A stretch of DNA of 64,000 bases from CAWGAJ01 sp963820545 (GTDB taxonomy: Bacteria > Planctomycetota > Planctomycetia > Pirellulales > Thermoguttaceae), in NCBI GenBank assembly GCA_963820545.1, contig CAWGAJ010000004.1:136559-200558 (forward strand). The letters are read 5' to 3'. Below, piece after piece: positions 9,533 to 18,317 of the stretch; positions within the stretch are counted from its first letter, which is position 1; each line of letters opens with the position of its first letter. The notes under the pieces are model-generated. The model did not search any database. It saw nothing but the letters and a program-made list of their open reading frames with translations, and was not told where the DNA came from. The position numbers were made by a program, and so were the translations under genes.

Positions 9533-11338
9533 CTAGGCCGGGGAAAGATACTCATCCAGGGCCAACAGCAATTGGCAGGTGGCCGTGGGAAATTGCTGTA
9601 TCAGCGCAGCCCCGGCGTGAAGCGTGCCCAGTGCGGTTTGCAGAAAATCCTTGCGGTCGCAAAGTCTTGCCAGGCGCAAAAACAACATTGCCGCCAGGCC
9701 GTTGCCGCTGGGTATGGAACCGTCTAAAAAATCTTTTTTCCGCGCGATCAGCGGCTCGTGATCCGCGGCAGTGTAGAAAAAACCGCCGCGCTCCGGATCG
9801 GCAAACCGCCGACGCATTTCTTCGGCCAATTCCACGGCGATTTGCCGCCACTGGCCGTCGCCGCTGGTTTCGTGAAGCGTTAGTAAAGCGTTTGCCAATG
9901 CGGCATAATCATCCAGATAAGCCTGGCATCTTGCCTGTCCATTCCGGGCGTAGTGCATCAGCCGGCCGGGTTCGCGGCAAAGACGGCCAAGCAAAAAAGC
10001 GGCGGCTGAAGTTGCCGCCTCGCCGAAGCGCGCTTCGCCCAATGCCGCCCCGGATTGTGCCAGAGCCTCGATCATCAAGCCGTTCCAACTCGCGAGGATC
10101 TTGTCGTCTCGTCCCGGGTGCACGCGTTTTTCCCGCGCCTGGAAAAGTTTTGCCCGCGCCGCGGCCAGTGCGGTTTTTAATTGTGTAGCGTCGCGGCCGA
10201 GCAATTTGGCTTCCATCTCGATTGGCCGGCCCAGGTTAAGGATATTATGTCCCTCGAAATTGCCTTGCTCGGTCACGTCATAGACCCGGCAAAACGTGTC
10301 GGCGGTCTCGGCTCCCAGGACGGACTGAATCTCGGCGGGAGTCCAAAGATAAAACTTTCCTTCTTCTCCTTCGCTATCGGCATCCTCGGCGCTGTAGAAT
10401 CCGCCTCCCGGATCGGTCATCTCGCGCAGTACGTAGTCGAGGGTTTCCCGGACCACGGCGGCATAGGTTTCTCGTCCGGTGGTTTGCCAGGCTTTCAAGT
10501 AGCAATTGGTCAGCAGGGCGGCGTCATAGAGCATCTTTTCGAAATGCGGCACCAGCCAGCGCGCGTCCACGCTATAACGATGAAAGCCGCCGCCCAGGTG
10601 ATCGTAAATTCCGCCCAGGGCCATGCGATCCAGGGTAGTAGCGACCACCTGTAGCAGTTCATCGTCGGCGGCATGGGGCCAACGCCTGAGCAACAACTGG
10701 AAAGCAAGCGGTTGCGGAAATTTCGGCGCCGGACCAAAACCGCCATATTGCGCATCGAACAACTGCACCCAAGCCGCCTCGGCCGTCTCCAAGAGACGTT
10801 CGTCGAGTGGCACGGCTCCGCCTTCGCGCATCGAGTAATCGTGATCTTGTAAAACGCGGGTAATTTTGGCGGCCTGATCCAGCAATTCCCGCCTCCGGTT
10901 TGTCCAGGCCTCGGACACTGCCTGCAAGATCTGATCGAAGCCGGGCATCCCATATTGCCGCCGCGCCGGCCAATAGGTTCCGCCGTAGAACGGTTCCATG
11001 TCGGGCGTGAGGAATACCGAAAGCGGCCAACCTCCATGGCCGGTCATCATTTGCACGGCCTCCAGGTAAATTTGATCCAAATCCGGCCGCTCCTCGCGAT
11101 CGACTTTAATGCTGATGAAATTGTCGTTCAGGAGCTGTGCAATCCCGTCGTCCTCGAAACTCTCATGAGCCATCACGTGGCACCAGTGACACGAAGAATA
11201 ACCGATCGACAAAAATATCGGCTTCTCCCGGCTGCGAGCTTCTGCCAAGGCCTCCGCGTTCCAAGGATGCCACTCGACGGGATTCTCGGCGTGGGCCAGT
11301 AAATACGGGCTGATTTCGTGGACCAGTTGATTGGACAT
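9533..11338 (-). CDS. DUF255 thioredoxin-domain protein (YyaL/SPATA20 type)
   Basis: A 601-residue protein beginning MSNQLVHEISPYLLAHAENP with the family-typical PVEWHPWNAEALAEA and a thioredoxin-like SSCHWCHVMAHESFED in which Cys50 and Cys53 form the CxxC. IKVDREERPDLD and GGWPLSVFLTPDMEPFYGGT follow, then a glucanase-like (alpha/alpha)6 domain (DHLGGGFHRYSVDARWLVPH, SAEDADSEGEEGKFYLW, LASWNGLMIEAL). Members run about 600-750 residues, so it is complete. Biological function is unsettled for the family; a redox or sugar-modifying role has been suggested from folds only. It stands alone here, convergent with the coiled-coil protein gene. Confidence 0.93.
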   Translation of the reverse strand: MSNQLVHEISPYLLAHAENPVEWHPWNAEALAEARSREKPIFLSIGYSSCHWCHVMAHESFEDDGIAQLLNDNFISIKVDREERPDLDQIYLEAVQMMTGHGGWPLSVFLTPDMEPFYGGTYWPARRQYGMPGFDQILQAVSEAWTNRRRELLDQAAKITRVLQDHDYSMREGGAVPLDERLLETAEAAWVQLFDAQYGGFGPAPKFPQPLAFQLLLRRWPHAADDELLQVVATTLDRMALGGIYDHLGGGFHRYSVDARWLVPHFEKMLYDAALLTNCYLKAWQTTGRETYAAVVRETLDYVLREMTDPGGGFYSAEDADSEGEEGKFYLWTPAEIQSVLGAETADTFCRVYDVTEQGNFEGHNILNLGRPIEMEAKLLGRDATQLKTALAAARAKLFQAREKRVHPGRDDKILASWNGLMIEALAQSGAALGEARFGEAATSAAAFLLGRLCREPGRLMHYARNGQARCQAYLDDYAALANALLTLHETSGDGQWRQIAVELAEEMRRRFADPERGGFFYTAADHEPLIARKKDFLDGSIPSGNGLAAMLFLRLARLCDRKDFLQTALGTLHAGAALIQQFPTATCQLLLALDEYLSPA

Positions 11339-11490
11339 TATGCGAGGGGTGAGGGATAAAAGTTAAGTTTTAAAGCAGATCGCTATCAACAATCTTCCTT
11401 TTTATCTTATGCAACAAAGCTCGTCCCGTCTCAGACAGGCTCTAAATGCCGGAATTTGTCCAGCGGACACTTGGGTCATTTCCCTAATAT

Positions 11491-11565
11491 TTAGCCCGCC
11501 GTGAATACACGGCGGGTTAAGCTAAATACACGGCAGGTAAAAAAGAATACACGGCGGGCAAAGGT
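11491..11565. repeat. Hairpin and three tandem copies downstream of panB
   Basis: CCCGCCGTGAATACACGGCGGG is a perfect 9-bp stem with a 4-base loop (11494-11515). From 11503 the motif AATACACGGCGGG recurs three times at about 22-base spacing with one change (CGGCAGG in the second copy). It lies about 30 bases beyond the panB stop and may act as its terminator, though no U-run follows on that strand. Confidence 0.7.
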
Positions 11566-11595
11566 GGAAAATGCTTCACTTTGCCCAGGGTGCAT

Positions 11596-12417
11596 TCACC
11601 CGAGGCTAAATGTATTCATTTCAGAAGGAGTGCTCCGGGCCGGGGAACACGCCGCGCGAACTTCGTCGCGATACTGGACCACGGCCTGGGCGATCGTGTT
11701 TTTCAGATCCGCGTATGCCTTGACGTGGCGCGGCACGTGGCCGGCAGTCAAGCCCAGCAGATCGTGCAGCACGAGTATTTGGCCGTCGCAGCCCGCGCCC
11801 GAACCAATGCCGATGGTAGGAATTTCCACCGCCTGCGTGATTCGCGCGGCAACGTCGGCCGAGATGCACTCCAAGACAAGGGCAAAGGCGCCGGCCTGTT
11901 GGGCGGCTTGGGCGTCGGCCAGCAAATGCGCCTCATCGCGTTGCACCCGGTATGCGCCTAACTGGCGGATTCTCTGCGGGCGCAGGCCGCAATGGGCCAT
12001 CACGGGTATTCCCGCCGCAACCAGGGCTTCGATCACGTCCGTTTGGTCGCCGCCGCCTTCCAGCTTCACTGCCTGGCAGCGGGTCTCCTTGAGAATGCGT
12101 CCAGCGCTCTCAACCGCCTTGTACATCCCCAGGTGAAAGCTGGGAAAAGGCATGTCTACGACCACTAAGGCGCGCCGCACCGCGCGGCCCACCATTTCGG
12201 CGTGATAGATCATTTCGTCCAAGGTGACCGGCAAGGTGTTGGAATGGCCTTGCACCACCATCGACACGGTATCGCCCACCAGAATGCCTTCAATTCCCAC
12301 TGCATCGACCAGGCCGGCCGTGACATAATCATAAGCGGTGAGCATCGTGATCTTGCGCCCGGCCGACTTCAGGGCCGTAAACTGTGGCACAGTTATTTGC
12401 ATCTCCTCGTCAGGCAT
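11596..12417 (-). CDS. panB: Ketopantoate hydroxymethyltransferase PanB
   Basis: PanB transfers a hydroxymethyl group from methylene-tetrahydrofolate to 3-methyl-2-oxobutanoate, the first committed step of pantothenate and CoA synthesis. The sequence shows the family blocks MLTAYDYVTAGLVDAVGIEG, ILVGDTVSMVVQGH, VVDMPFPSFH, AVKLEGGGD, IPVMAHCGLRPQ, LVLECISADVAARIT and PTIGIGSGAGCDGQILVLHD. The ATG at 12417 (MPDEEMQITVPQ) is taken as start; an in-frame GTG is 9 bases upstream and ATG MQITVPQ is also possible. It is not in an operon. The C-terminus (SPARSTPSEMNTFSLG) is slightly longer than usual. Confidence 0.95.
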   Translation of the reverse strand: MPDEEMQITVPQFTALKSAGRKITMLTAYDYVTAGLVDAVGIEGILVGDTVSMVVQGHSNTLPVTLDEMIYHAEMVGRAVRRALVVVDMPFPSFHLGMYKAVESAGRILKETRCQAVKLEGGGDQTDVIEALVAAGIPVMAHCGLRPQRIRQLGAYRVQRDEAHLLADAQAAQQAGAFALVLECISADVAARITQAVEIPTIGIGSGAGCDGQILVLHDLLGLTAGHVPRHVKAYADLKNTIAQAVVQYRDEVRAACSPARSTPSEMNTFSLG

Positions 12418-12627
12418 GATTAACACCCAGCAATTCGGCTTTGATACTCTATCCCGGCAACCTTGATTTTATTTTATAAGACCCGCCGTAGCAATATCAA
12501 GGGAAAGAGATTATTTTGCACCCAGGTGCTGGAAAAAACTGTTCTTATCAATCTTGGATGTATATTCTTATATAAGGGCCCGAGCTTTCCTGCGGGATTA
12601 CGTTTACAAATTAGCAAAGGTTTTTCC

Positions 12628-13410
12628 ATGTTATATGGTATCTTAATAACCACCAGCGTTCTTTTCCTTGCCATCCGGCCCGCCGAGGCTCAAATTAATC
12701 GTTCGCCCTATGGCGTTAAGCTGAAACAGGGCTTTGCACAGCAGGCCTTGGAAAAGTTCGCAGGCGCCGGCACGATTGCGGCTATTGAGCCGGGCCGCAT
12801 TCTCATGGTCACTAACTTCAATGAAAAGTGCCTGATCTGGCTTATGCCGCAGACAAAAATCATTACCACCGGCGAAGCCAGGCAGGAATTTCTCCACCCT
12901 GGGTTGCTCGTCGAGTTCAAAGCCGAGCTTGACAAGCACCGCAACGTAACCGGCACAATCGAGCAGTTGACGCTCATCTCGGCCTCTCCAGAAAAAATCC
13001 CTGGAATATTTCCTCTGGATGGCGATCAAACGGATTCAAGCGGCGGCCAAACATCCCCGGCCGGGCTTTGCACGGTCGTTGGACGCATAGCCGCTTTGCA
13101 CAACAACACATTGCAGGTCAACGTCGGACACGGAACGTTGCTTGCCGAATTGAGCCCAAACGCCAAAATCCGTCTGGAGATTAATGATTATTCCATGGCC
13201 AGAAAAGGCGACAAGATCACAGTCTCGGGCATGAAGATGCGCGGCGCCGCCAATCAAGTGCAAGCCCTGCAAGTGAAGATCGAACTGGCCGAAGCCCTGG
13301 CCGGCATGAACACCAAATCGCTGCCCTTAAAATCACAACTCCAGCGCAGTTCAAAGTCCATCAAATCCAAGCTGCTTGAGGGCCTGCCCGTCCCGGCCGA
13401 AGAGAAGTAG
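12628..13410 (+). CDS. Secreted beta-rich protein, unknown
   Basis: Starts at ATG 12628 with an AAAGG site at 12616. The signal peptide MLYGILITTSVLFLAIRPAEA is followed by a mature part of about 240 residues. This contains two similar beta-rich halves (AAIEPGRILMVTNFNEKCLI with LVEFKAELD; RIAALHNNTLQVNVGHGTLL with DKITVSGMKMR), suggesting two OB-fold-like DUF5666-type modules. The tail is Lys/Ser-rich. Probably exported; no enzyme motif is visible. The longer upstream frame from 12463 crosses non-coding sequence and was not used. Confidence 0.7.
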   Translation: MLYGILITTSVLFLAIRPAEAQINRSPYGVKLKQGFAQQALEKFAGAGTIAAIEPGRILMVTNFNEKCLIWLMPQTKIITTGEARQEFLHPGLLVEFKAELDKHRNVTGTIEQLTLISASPEKIPGIFPLDGDQTDSSGGQTSPAGLCTVVGRIAALHNNTLQVNVGHGTLLAELSPNAKIRLEINDYSMARKGDKITVSGMKMRGAANQVQALQVKIELAEALAGMNTKSLPLKSQLQRSSKSIKSKLLEGLPVPAEEK

Positions 13411-13437
13411 CGGATCAGGAATTGGGATGAGTGAGTC

Positions 13438-13505
13438 ATAAAGCCGCGACCGTTGGTCGCACAAAAACCGCTCGCGGTTTCGCACCGCCCACTGCCCACA
13501 AATCT
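13438..13505. repeat. R1 palindrome plus TTTCGC palindrome half and heptamer tract
   Basis: R1 copy at 13438-13460 (ATAAAGCCGCGACCGTTGG), then CCGCTCGCGGTTTCGCACCG, a relative of the palindrome at 57477-57496, then CCCACTGCCCACA heptamer units. All sit in the gap between two convergent genes. Confidence 0.75.
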
Positions 13506-13512
13506 CCAATCT

Positions 13513-14295
13513 CTATTCACAGATGGCGATCCAGCCGTTGGCCCGAAAGCGGGCGAAGAGCCAAGGATAACTGAGCGGCCGTTGGCGATCGACGCTTAAG
13601 GGAATCCACTGGCGAATTTTAAAGCCTGCCCGATGCAGCGCCGTGCGTAATTCGGTTTGCGTGAAGGTGTGCAGAAACATCTGCGCAATACCGTGAAAAT
13701 GGAAAAATTTGTCGCCCCATTCCAGGTCGTCATGCCGGAGTTTTTCTAAGAAGTGCCGCGCCAGCCAACGGCGGCCCAGGGGATCAAACAGGTTGAACCA
13801 GAAGTTGTGCACGTGGATCGCAAACAGTCCGCCGGGTTTAAGGATGCGGCGCACATGCTCCAGGATGCGCTGCCGATTGTCGAATCCGCGGATCATGCCC
13901 AGAGTGCTAAACAGGCAAATCGCGTAGTCGGCCGAGCGGTTGGCAAGGCAATCCAGTTCCACCAGATTTGCTTGGATCACCGCAATCGGCAACTTTTCCT
14001 GTAGTGCCTTTTGGGCCACGATTCGCAACATGTGGGGGGAAAGATCAACGGCAATCCCCCGGAACCCGCGGCGCGCCAGTCCGATCAGTGCCCGGCCGGT
14101 TCCAGCCCCCAGATCAACGACCAGGCCCGGGCGGCCGAAATATCGCGCCAGCACCTGCTCGTCGAACTCAAAGAGCAAATTGGCGGCAAAATATTCGTCA
14201 TATTCCTGGGCAATATGCTCCGACTGGGTGTATTCCCATACTCCGCGGGTAACACCCTGAGGTAATTGCCATTGAGGTCGAGAAGGTGTGGACAA
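13513..14295 (-). CDS. Class I SAM-dependent methyltransferase
   Basis: A 260-residue protein with the Rossmann motif I VVDLGAGTGRALIGLARRGF, the acidic strand-2 end GIAVDLSPHMLRIV, and motif IV region YAICLFSTLGMIRG followed by HVRRILKPGGLFAIHVHNFW. The substrate is not predictable from sequence. The start is TTG at 14295 (MSTPSRPQWQL) with GGTGA about 10 bases upstream; no in-frame ATG lies close. The product is complete for the family. Upstream, divergent, is gap, with about 150 bases of shared promoter space. The gene is convergent with the secreted protein gene at 12628. Confidence 0.88.
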   Translation of the reverse strand: MSTPSRPQWQLPQGVTRGVWEYTQSEHIAQEYDEYFAANLLFEFDEQVLARYFGRPGLVVDLGAGTGRALIGLARRGFRGIAVDLSPHMLRIVAQKALQEKLPIAVIQANLVELDCLANRSADYAICLFSTLGMIRGFDNRQRILEHVRRILKPGGLFAIHVHNFWFNLFDPLGRRWLARHFLEKLRHDDLEWGDKFFHFHGIAQMFLHTFTQTELRTALHRAGFKIRQWIPLSVDRQRPLSYPWLFARFRANGWIAICE

Positions 14296-14442
14296 GACAA
14301 TGACTCACCAGTAGAGTTGCTGGCCCATAACTACTCTAGTATAATTCCCAATTCTTTAACTGAATACCGTGCCGGTTGATTGCCGGGAAAAAAATAGCCC
14401 CTAAAAGCAGGGGGGAAACATTTTTACAAAAGGAGACGAGAT

Positions 14443-15462
14443 GTGGCAATTCGTGTAGGTATTAACGGCTTCGGCCGCATTGGACGCCTGGTCTTTCGAG
14501 GGCTGCTGCAAAAACCAAAGGTCTTTGAAGTAGTTGGTATTAACGACATTACCGATAACAAGACGCTTGCTGTTTTGCTGAAATACGATAGCGTGCACCG
14601 GCAGTATCCGGGTACGGTCGAGTACGACGACCAGTACCTGATCGTCGACGGCAAGAAAATCAAGGCCATGGCCATCAAGGATCCGGCCACCCTGCCTTGG
14701 AAAGAACTGGGCGTGGACGTGGTTTTGGAAAGCACCGGTGTATTCACGTCGCGCGGCGGGGGCGGAAAGGTCGGCTATGCCACCCATCTCGACGCAGGCG
14801 CCAGAAAAGTGGTCCTTAGCGCCCCGGCCAAAGACGAGCCCGATCTGACCTGCGTGCTGGGCGTAAACGACGATCAACTCAAGCCCGAACACAAGTGTAT
14901 CTCCAACGCCAGTTGCACCACCAACTGCCTTGCCCCCGTGGCCAAGGTATTGCACGAAAAATTCGGCATCGTCAAAGGTCAGATGACCACCGTGCACGCC
15001 TTTACCAACGATCAGCGCGTGCTGGATATGCCGCACAAGGATCCGTATCGCGCCCGGGCGGCCAGTTTGAATATCATTCCCACCAGCACCGGCGCGGCCA
15101 AGGCCGTGGGCCTGGTCATCCCGGCGCTAAAAGGCAAGCTCACGGGCATCTCGCTCCGCGTGCCGGTGCCCACCGGCAGCGTGGTTGATCTGACCTGCGA
15201 AATGGCCAAGCCGGTGACCAAGGAAGCGGTCAACGCCGCCATGAAAGAAGCAGCCGAAGGCAAACTCAAAGGTATTCTCAAATACACGACCGATCCGATC
15301 TGCTCCAGCGACGTGATCGGCGAACCGGCCAGCTCGGTCTTCGCCGCCGATTGGACCAGTGTAATGGGCGATACGCTGCTTAAGGTCATCTCCTGGTATG
15401 ACAACGAATGGGCCTATAGCGTGCGCAGCATCGACCTGATGGAAAAGATCGCGAAAATGTAA
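14443..15462 (+). CDS. gap: Type I glyceraldehyde-3-phosphate dehydrogenase
   Basis: Catalyses the NAD(P)-linked oxidative phosphorylation of glyceraldehyde 3-phosphate in glycolysis or the reverse in gluconeogenesis. The NAD fold begins VGINGFGRIGRLVFRG; the catalytic Cys158 lies in SNASCTTNCLAP; the substrate motifs HAFTNDQRVLD, STGAAKAVG and WYDNEWAYS are intact. At 339 residues the protein is full length. The start is GTG at 14443, set by AGGAG at 14431-14435 with 7-base spacing; an ATG two bases earlier is out of frame. A perfect terminator-like hairpin follows at 15553. Asp in position after GINDI suggests NAD preference, which is an inference. Confidence 0.98.
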   Translation: MAIRVGINGFGRIGRLVFRGLLQKPKVFEVVGINDITDNKTLAVLLKYDSVHRQYPGTVEYDDQYLIVDGKKIKAMAIKDPATLPWKELGVDVVLESTGVFTSRGGGGKVGYATHLDAGARKVVLSAPAKDEPDLTCVLGVNDDQLKPEHKCISNASCTTNCLAPVAKVLHEKFGIVKGQMTTVHAFTNDQRVLDMPHKDPYRARAASLNIIPTSTGAAKAVGLVIPALKGKLTGISLRVPVPTGSVVDLTCEMAKPVTKEAVNAAMKEAAEGKLKGILKYTTDPICSSDVIGEPASSVFAADWTSVMGDTLLKVISWYDNEWAYSVRSIDLMEKIAKM

Positions 15463-15469
15463 GTATGTT

Positions 15470-15494
15470 ATAAAGCCGCGACCGTTGGTCGCGG
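15470..15494. repeat. Dispersed palindrome R1
   Basis: Same unit as at 9014 (ATAAAGCCGCGACCGTTGG then TCGCGG), 8 bases after the gap stop codon. Confidence 0.9.
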
Positions 15495-15552
15495 TTTTGG
15501 AAATAGCCGTCGGCTAACAGCCGGCGGCGGAGCGGGAAATGTGAATTTCCAT

Positions 15553-15590
15553 GTTGGGGTGGCAGTTGAACTGCCACCCCAACTTGTTTT
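15553..15590 (+). terminator. Hairpin with U-run after gap
   Basis: GTTGGGGTGGCAGTT pairs perfectly with AACTGCCACCCCAAC and is followed by TTGTTTTTT. It has rho-independent terminator form. A close sequence relative, with one G-A mismatch and no T-run, lies at 16750-16780, so the hairpin is also a dispersed repeat. Confidence 0.8.
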
Positions 15591-15595
15591 TTACT

Positions 15596-15622
15596 CATTC
15601 CCAGGCTCGGCCTGGGAACGAG
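15596..15622. repeat. Palindrome of the TTCCCAGGC/GCCTGGGAA family
   Basis: TTCCCAGGCTCGGCCTGGGA makes a 9-bp stem with a 3-base loop. Related GTTCC...GGAAC palindromes occur at 30750-30773 and, diverged, near 57368. A further hairpin follows at 15630-15657 (CCGACA...TGTCGG). Confidence 0.75.
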
Positions 15623-15736
15623 ATATTCCGACACGAAGGGTCGTTGCCCTGTCGGGACAAAAGGTGTAGCATAGATCACGGGCTCTGTTGGGAATAAAAT
15701 AATAAACAACAACACCCAACTTCTTTAATACCGCCA

Positions 15737-16744
15737 ATGCCGTTCCGTTTATCAACGCTGTTTTTGATCGTTTTTACAGTGGCAATACCACTGGTAATCT
15801 TCGGTATTTGGACAATATTCATCAATGCAATTTTCTTGCTCGCCGCATTATTGCTCAACCGCGTAAAAACTTTAGCACTTGGAATCCTGTTTTTATTACT
15901 ACTCATTATCTTAAGTATTTTATTATTACTTCCCGCCGTATCGTCTTGCCGCGAAGCTGCCCGGCGCGCACAGTGTATGAATAACTTAAAGCAGATAGGT
16001 CTTGCACTGCATAACTATCACGATGTACACGGTCATTTTCCTCCGGCCAAGATATGCGAGAAGGACGGCAAACCTTTATTCAGTTGGCGGGTGGAAATTT
16101 TACCCATGCTGGGACGTCGCGATCTTTATGACTCATTGAAAAAGGATGAGCCTTGGGACAGCGAGCACAACTCCAAAATTTTAAACCAGTCTTTAATTGA
16201 ATATATATGCCCGAGCAATATTCACAACGAAGGGGATTTTACCACGAATTACGTGGCCGTGATCGGTCCGGGCACGGCATGGAGAGAAGATGCACTGGTA
16301 AAACTCTCGGATTTACCCGATGGCGGCTCCCATACCTTCATAGCCGTTGAAGTGGCAAACTCGAGCATGCATTGGGCCGAACCGCGCGATATTACCGTGG
16401 AAGAAGCCCTGGAGCGCATGAAAACCGGACAAGGATTAAGTATTTCAACCCCTCACCCCAGCGTAATCTATGTATTGTTTGCCGACGGCGCAGTTTGGCC
16501 TTTGCCAGCGAAAATGCCCATCTCTACGTGGAGAAAAATTCTTGCGGGTGAAGTAACAGATTTGGAAAATATTTATGGCATTGACAAATCTGCAGCGGAT
16601 ATGGTCGATGTTTCAGTCTACAATCCTCCTTATGAACCGGACAAATGGACCATCCTTTTCGGTGTGATTGTCTGGCTGATCTCGATCGTGTTACTCTTCC
16701 GCCGGGCGATAAAAAGCCGCCTAAAATCCGCATCGGCAACGTAG
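15737..16744 (+). CDS. DUF1559 protein with N-terminal membrane segments
   Basis: A planctomycete DUF1559 (SBP_bac_10) protein: the block SCREAARRAQCMNNLKQIGL with LHNYHDVHGHFPPA, then FSWRVEILPMLGRRDLYDSL, YICPSN, and the C-terminal FADGAVWPLP. Usual members have a type IV pilin-like N-terminus; this one instead has two long hydrophobic segments (residues about 5-30 and 45-75) before the conserved block, and a further membrane helix near the C-terminus (WTILFGVIVWLISIVLLF). It is thus a membrane variant. Function of the family is unknown, though it is amplified in Planctomycetota and thought to be envelope or pilin related. Confidence 0.88.
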   Translation: MPFRLSTLFLIVFTVAIPLVIFGIWTIFINAIFLLAALLLNRVKTLALGILFLLLLIILSILLLLPAVSSCREAARRAQCMNNLKQIGLALHNYHDVHGHFPPAKICEKDGKPLFSWRVEILPMLGRRDLYDSLKKDEPWDSEHNSKILNQSLIEYICPSNIHNEGDFTTNYVAVIGPGTAWREDALVKLSDLPDGGSHTFIAVEVANSSMHWAEPRDITVEEALERMKTGQGLSISTPHPSVIYVLFADGAVWPLPAKMPISTWRKILAGEVTDLENIYGIDKSAADMVDVSVYNPPYEPDKWTILFGVIVWLISIVLLFRRAIKSRLKSASAT

Positions 16745-16749
16745 AAATC

Positions 16750-16780
16750 GTTGGGGCGGCAGTTGAACTGCCGACCCAAC
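16750..16780. repeat. Palindrome related to the gap terminator hairpin
   Basis: GTTGGGGCGGCAGTTGAACT continues into GCCGACCCAAC. The stem is 15 bp with one G-A mismatch. It starts 6 bases after the DUF1559 stop. Confidence 0.8.
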
Positions 16781-16815
16781 ATGAAGCCTACAGTCTATAG
16801 TCTCTAGTCTACAGC

Positions 16816-18317
16816 CTATTCCGTTTCCACTACCTCGATCTTCAACCTGCCCACCACTTGCACCACGGGCAGAAAACTGCTGTAGGCCGATGCGCCTTTG
16901 AGGCTGCCGCGGGCGATTAGCAGATGGTCGGCCCCAATGCCGCCCTTGGCAATTGTGGCGTCGATGGGAATCCACGTATCGTTGATATAAACTTCGGTCC
17001 ACATGTGATAACCGAAGGCTTGTGCCGCAGGCATGTAAACCAATCCGATCGCCACCCGGGCGGGAATGTCCCGGGCGCGGCACAAGGCGGCCAAGAGCAC
17101 GGCGTGTTCCGTACAATCGCCCTCACGGGTTTCCGCCACCTCGGCGGCCGTGGCAAAGGCCTGGGAAAAATCCTTTTGTTTAATGTAGTTGTGCACGAAT
17201 TGCTCTAACTTGGTGGCCGCGGCCCAGTGATCTTTCTCATCTCCGGCCGCCTCCTTGGCCAAGGCGACAATTTTCGGATTATCGCTTTGGATCCAATTGT
17301 TCGGCTCCCGGTCGTCGGGGGAAAAAGGGGACGCAGCTAATTTATGCGCAGCACCCTCCGGGCCGTTCCGGTAAATTAGCTGCGTCCCCTTTTTTTCGGG
17401 CCGAACGGCAAAGACCGTTACCTCGGCCGTATGCGCATCGAGCGATTTGACTTTTTGCGTCGTAGTGGTGAGGAATACTGTTGCCGGATCGCTGTCGGCC
17501 AAATGCACGCGGTAGACAACCCGTTTTGTGTCGGGAGGATTTCGCAAAGGCTTTTCTAGCTTGATGGTCGTGCTGAGCCCAATATCGAATTGCGCCGCCT
17601 TCCGGTTTTCCAATGCTTCGGCCTTGGTGGTGCGGAAGGTTTCCATTTCCATGGCCGGGCTGCGGGTCTTCAGCATTTCGCCCGCACGATCGGTCCATAC
17701 GGTTTGCTCCAGTTGTTGAGCGTTGGAAAAGATTACCATGGTGTCGATGCGCAGCAACTTATTATTGCCGTGAAGCAGCGGCATTTGTTCCCAATCCCGG
17801 GCAACCATCTCGATTGTGGCCAACTGGTTAAATCCGGTGATCAAGGCGTGCAAGGTGCGCTGTTGGCCGGGCTGCATGGGTTGCGTGCGAGCGACTCTTC
17901 CAAGGCATAGAATCCGCCGTACTCCGGCGACCAATCCATAACTTCGTCCGTTTTTTTCCCTTGCGAGACAGTTTCCATATTGAGGCGTTTGCCTTCCACC
18001 TGGCCGGTAGTGCGCAACGATTGCGGTCCCATTTTCATCTCGCTTTGGAAACGAATCAGTTGCCCCTTCGGCGTTTCGATACTGGTGCAGAAAATCTCCT
18101 GTTTTGTCTCTTGGCCGAAGCGTTTCATGGCCAGGTGTATGGCCCCTTCGATGCGCAGGGCCGGTTTTCCGGCTTCCATTGTGCGATAATAGGCGGTTTG
18201 CACATACCCCACGCGCACGCCCTGGACATAACACGCGTCCCAAACCTCGCGCTGGAGAATATCCTGCTGTGGGGGCTTCTTTTCCGCGGAACATCCGGCA
18301 ATAGCGCACAACATCAA
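16816..18317 (-). CDS. Transglutaminase-like lipoprotein, one frameshift
   Basis: The N-terminal part (frame of 18317) has a short lipobox LCAIAGC followed by SAEKKPPQQD, so it is a predicted lipoprotein. The C-terminal transglutaminase core has the catalytic Cys in REGDCTEHAVLLAALCRARD, the His in YHMWTEVY and the Asp in PIDAT. One missing base near 17888 separates the two frames (ESLAR to TQPMQPGQQ). The signal sequence is short and lacks basic residues, so the true start may lie upstream behind another error. A 77-bp palindrome is inserted in frame at 17321-17397. The enzyme probably acts in the periplasm as a cysteine protease or crosslinker; the substrate is unknown. Confidence 0.85.
17321..17397. 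repeat. Long inverted repeat inside the transglutaminase gene
   Basis: Arms GAAAAAGGGGACGCAGCTAA and TTAGCTGCGTCCCCTTTTTT, extended by TTTA and TAAA, enclose about 27 bases. Read through on the minus strand it encodes KKGTQLIYRN...HKLAASPFSP. Sequences of the GGGGACGCAGCTAAT type are known as dispersed palindromes in other bacteria, often linked with RAYT-type Y1 transposases. Confidence 0.85.

Noticed and set aside
11501..12136. 211-codon frame opposite panB starting in tandem repeats
   Set aside because: The N-terminus is the translation of the 22-base repeats and the rest is antisense to panB.
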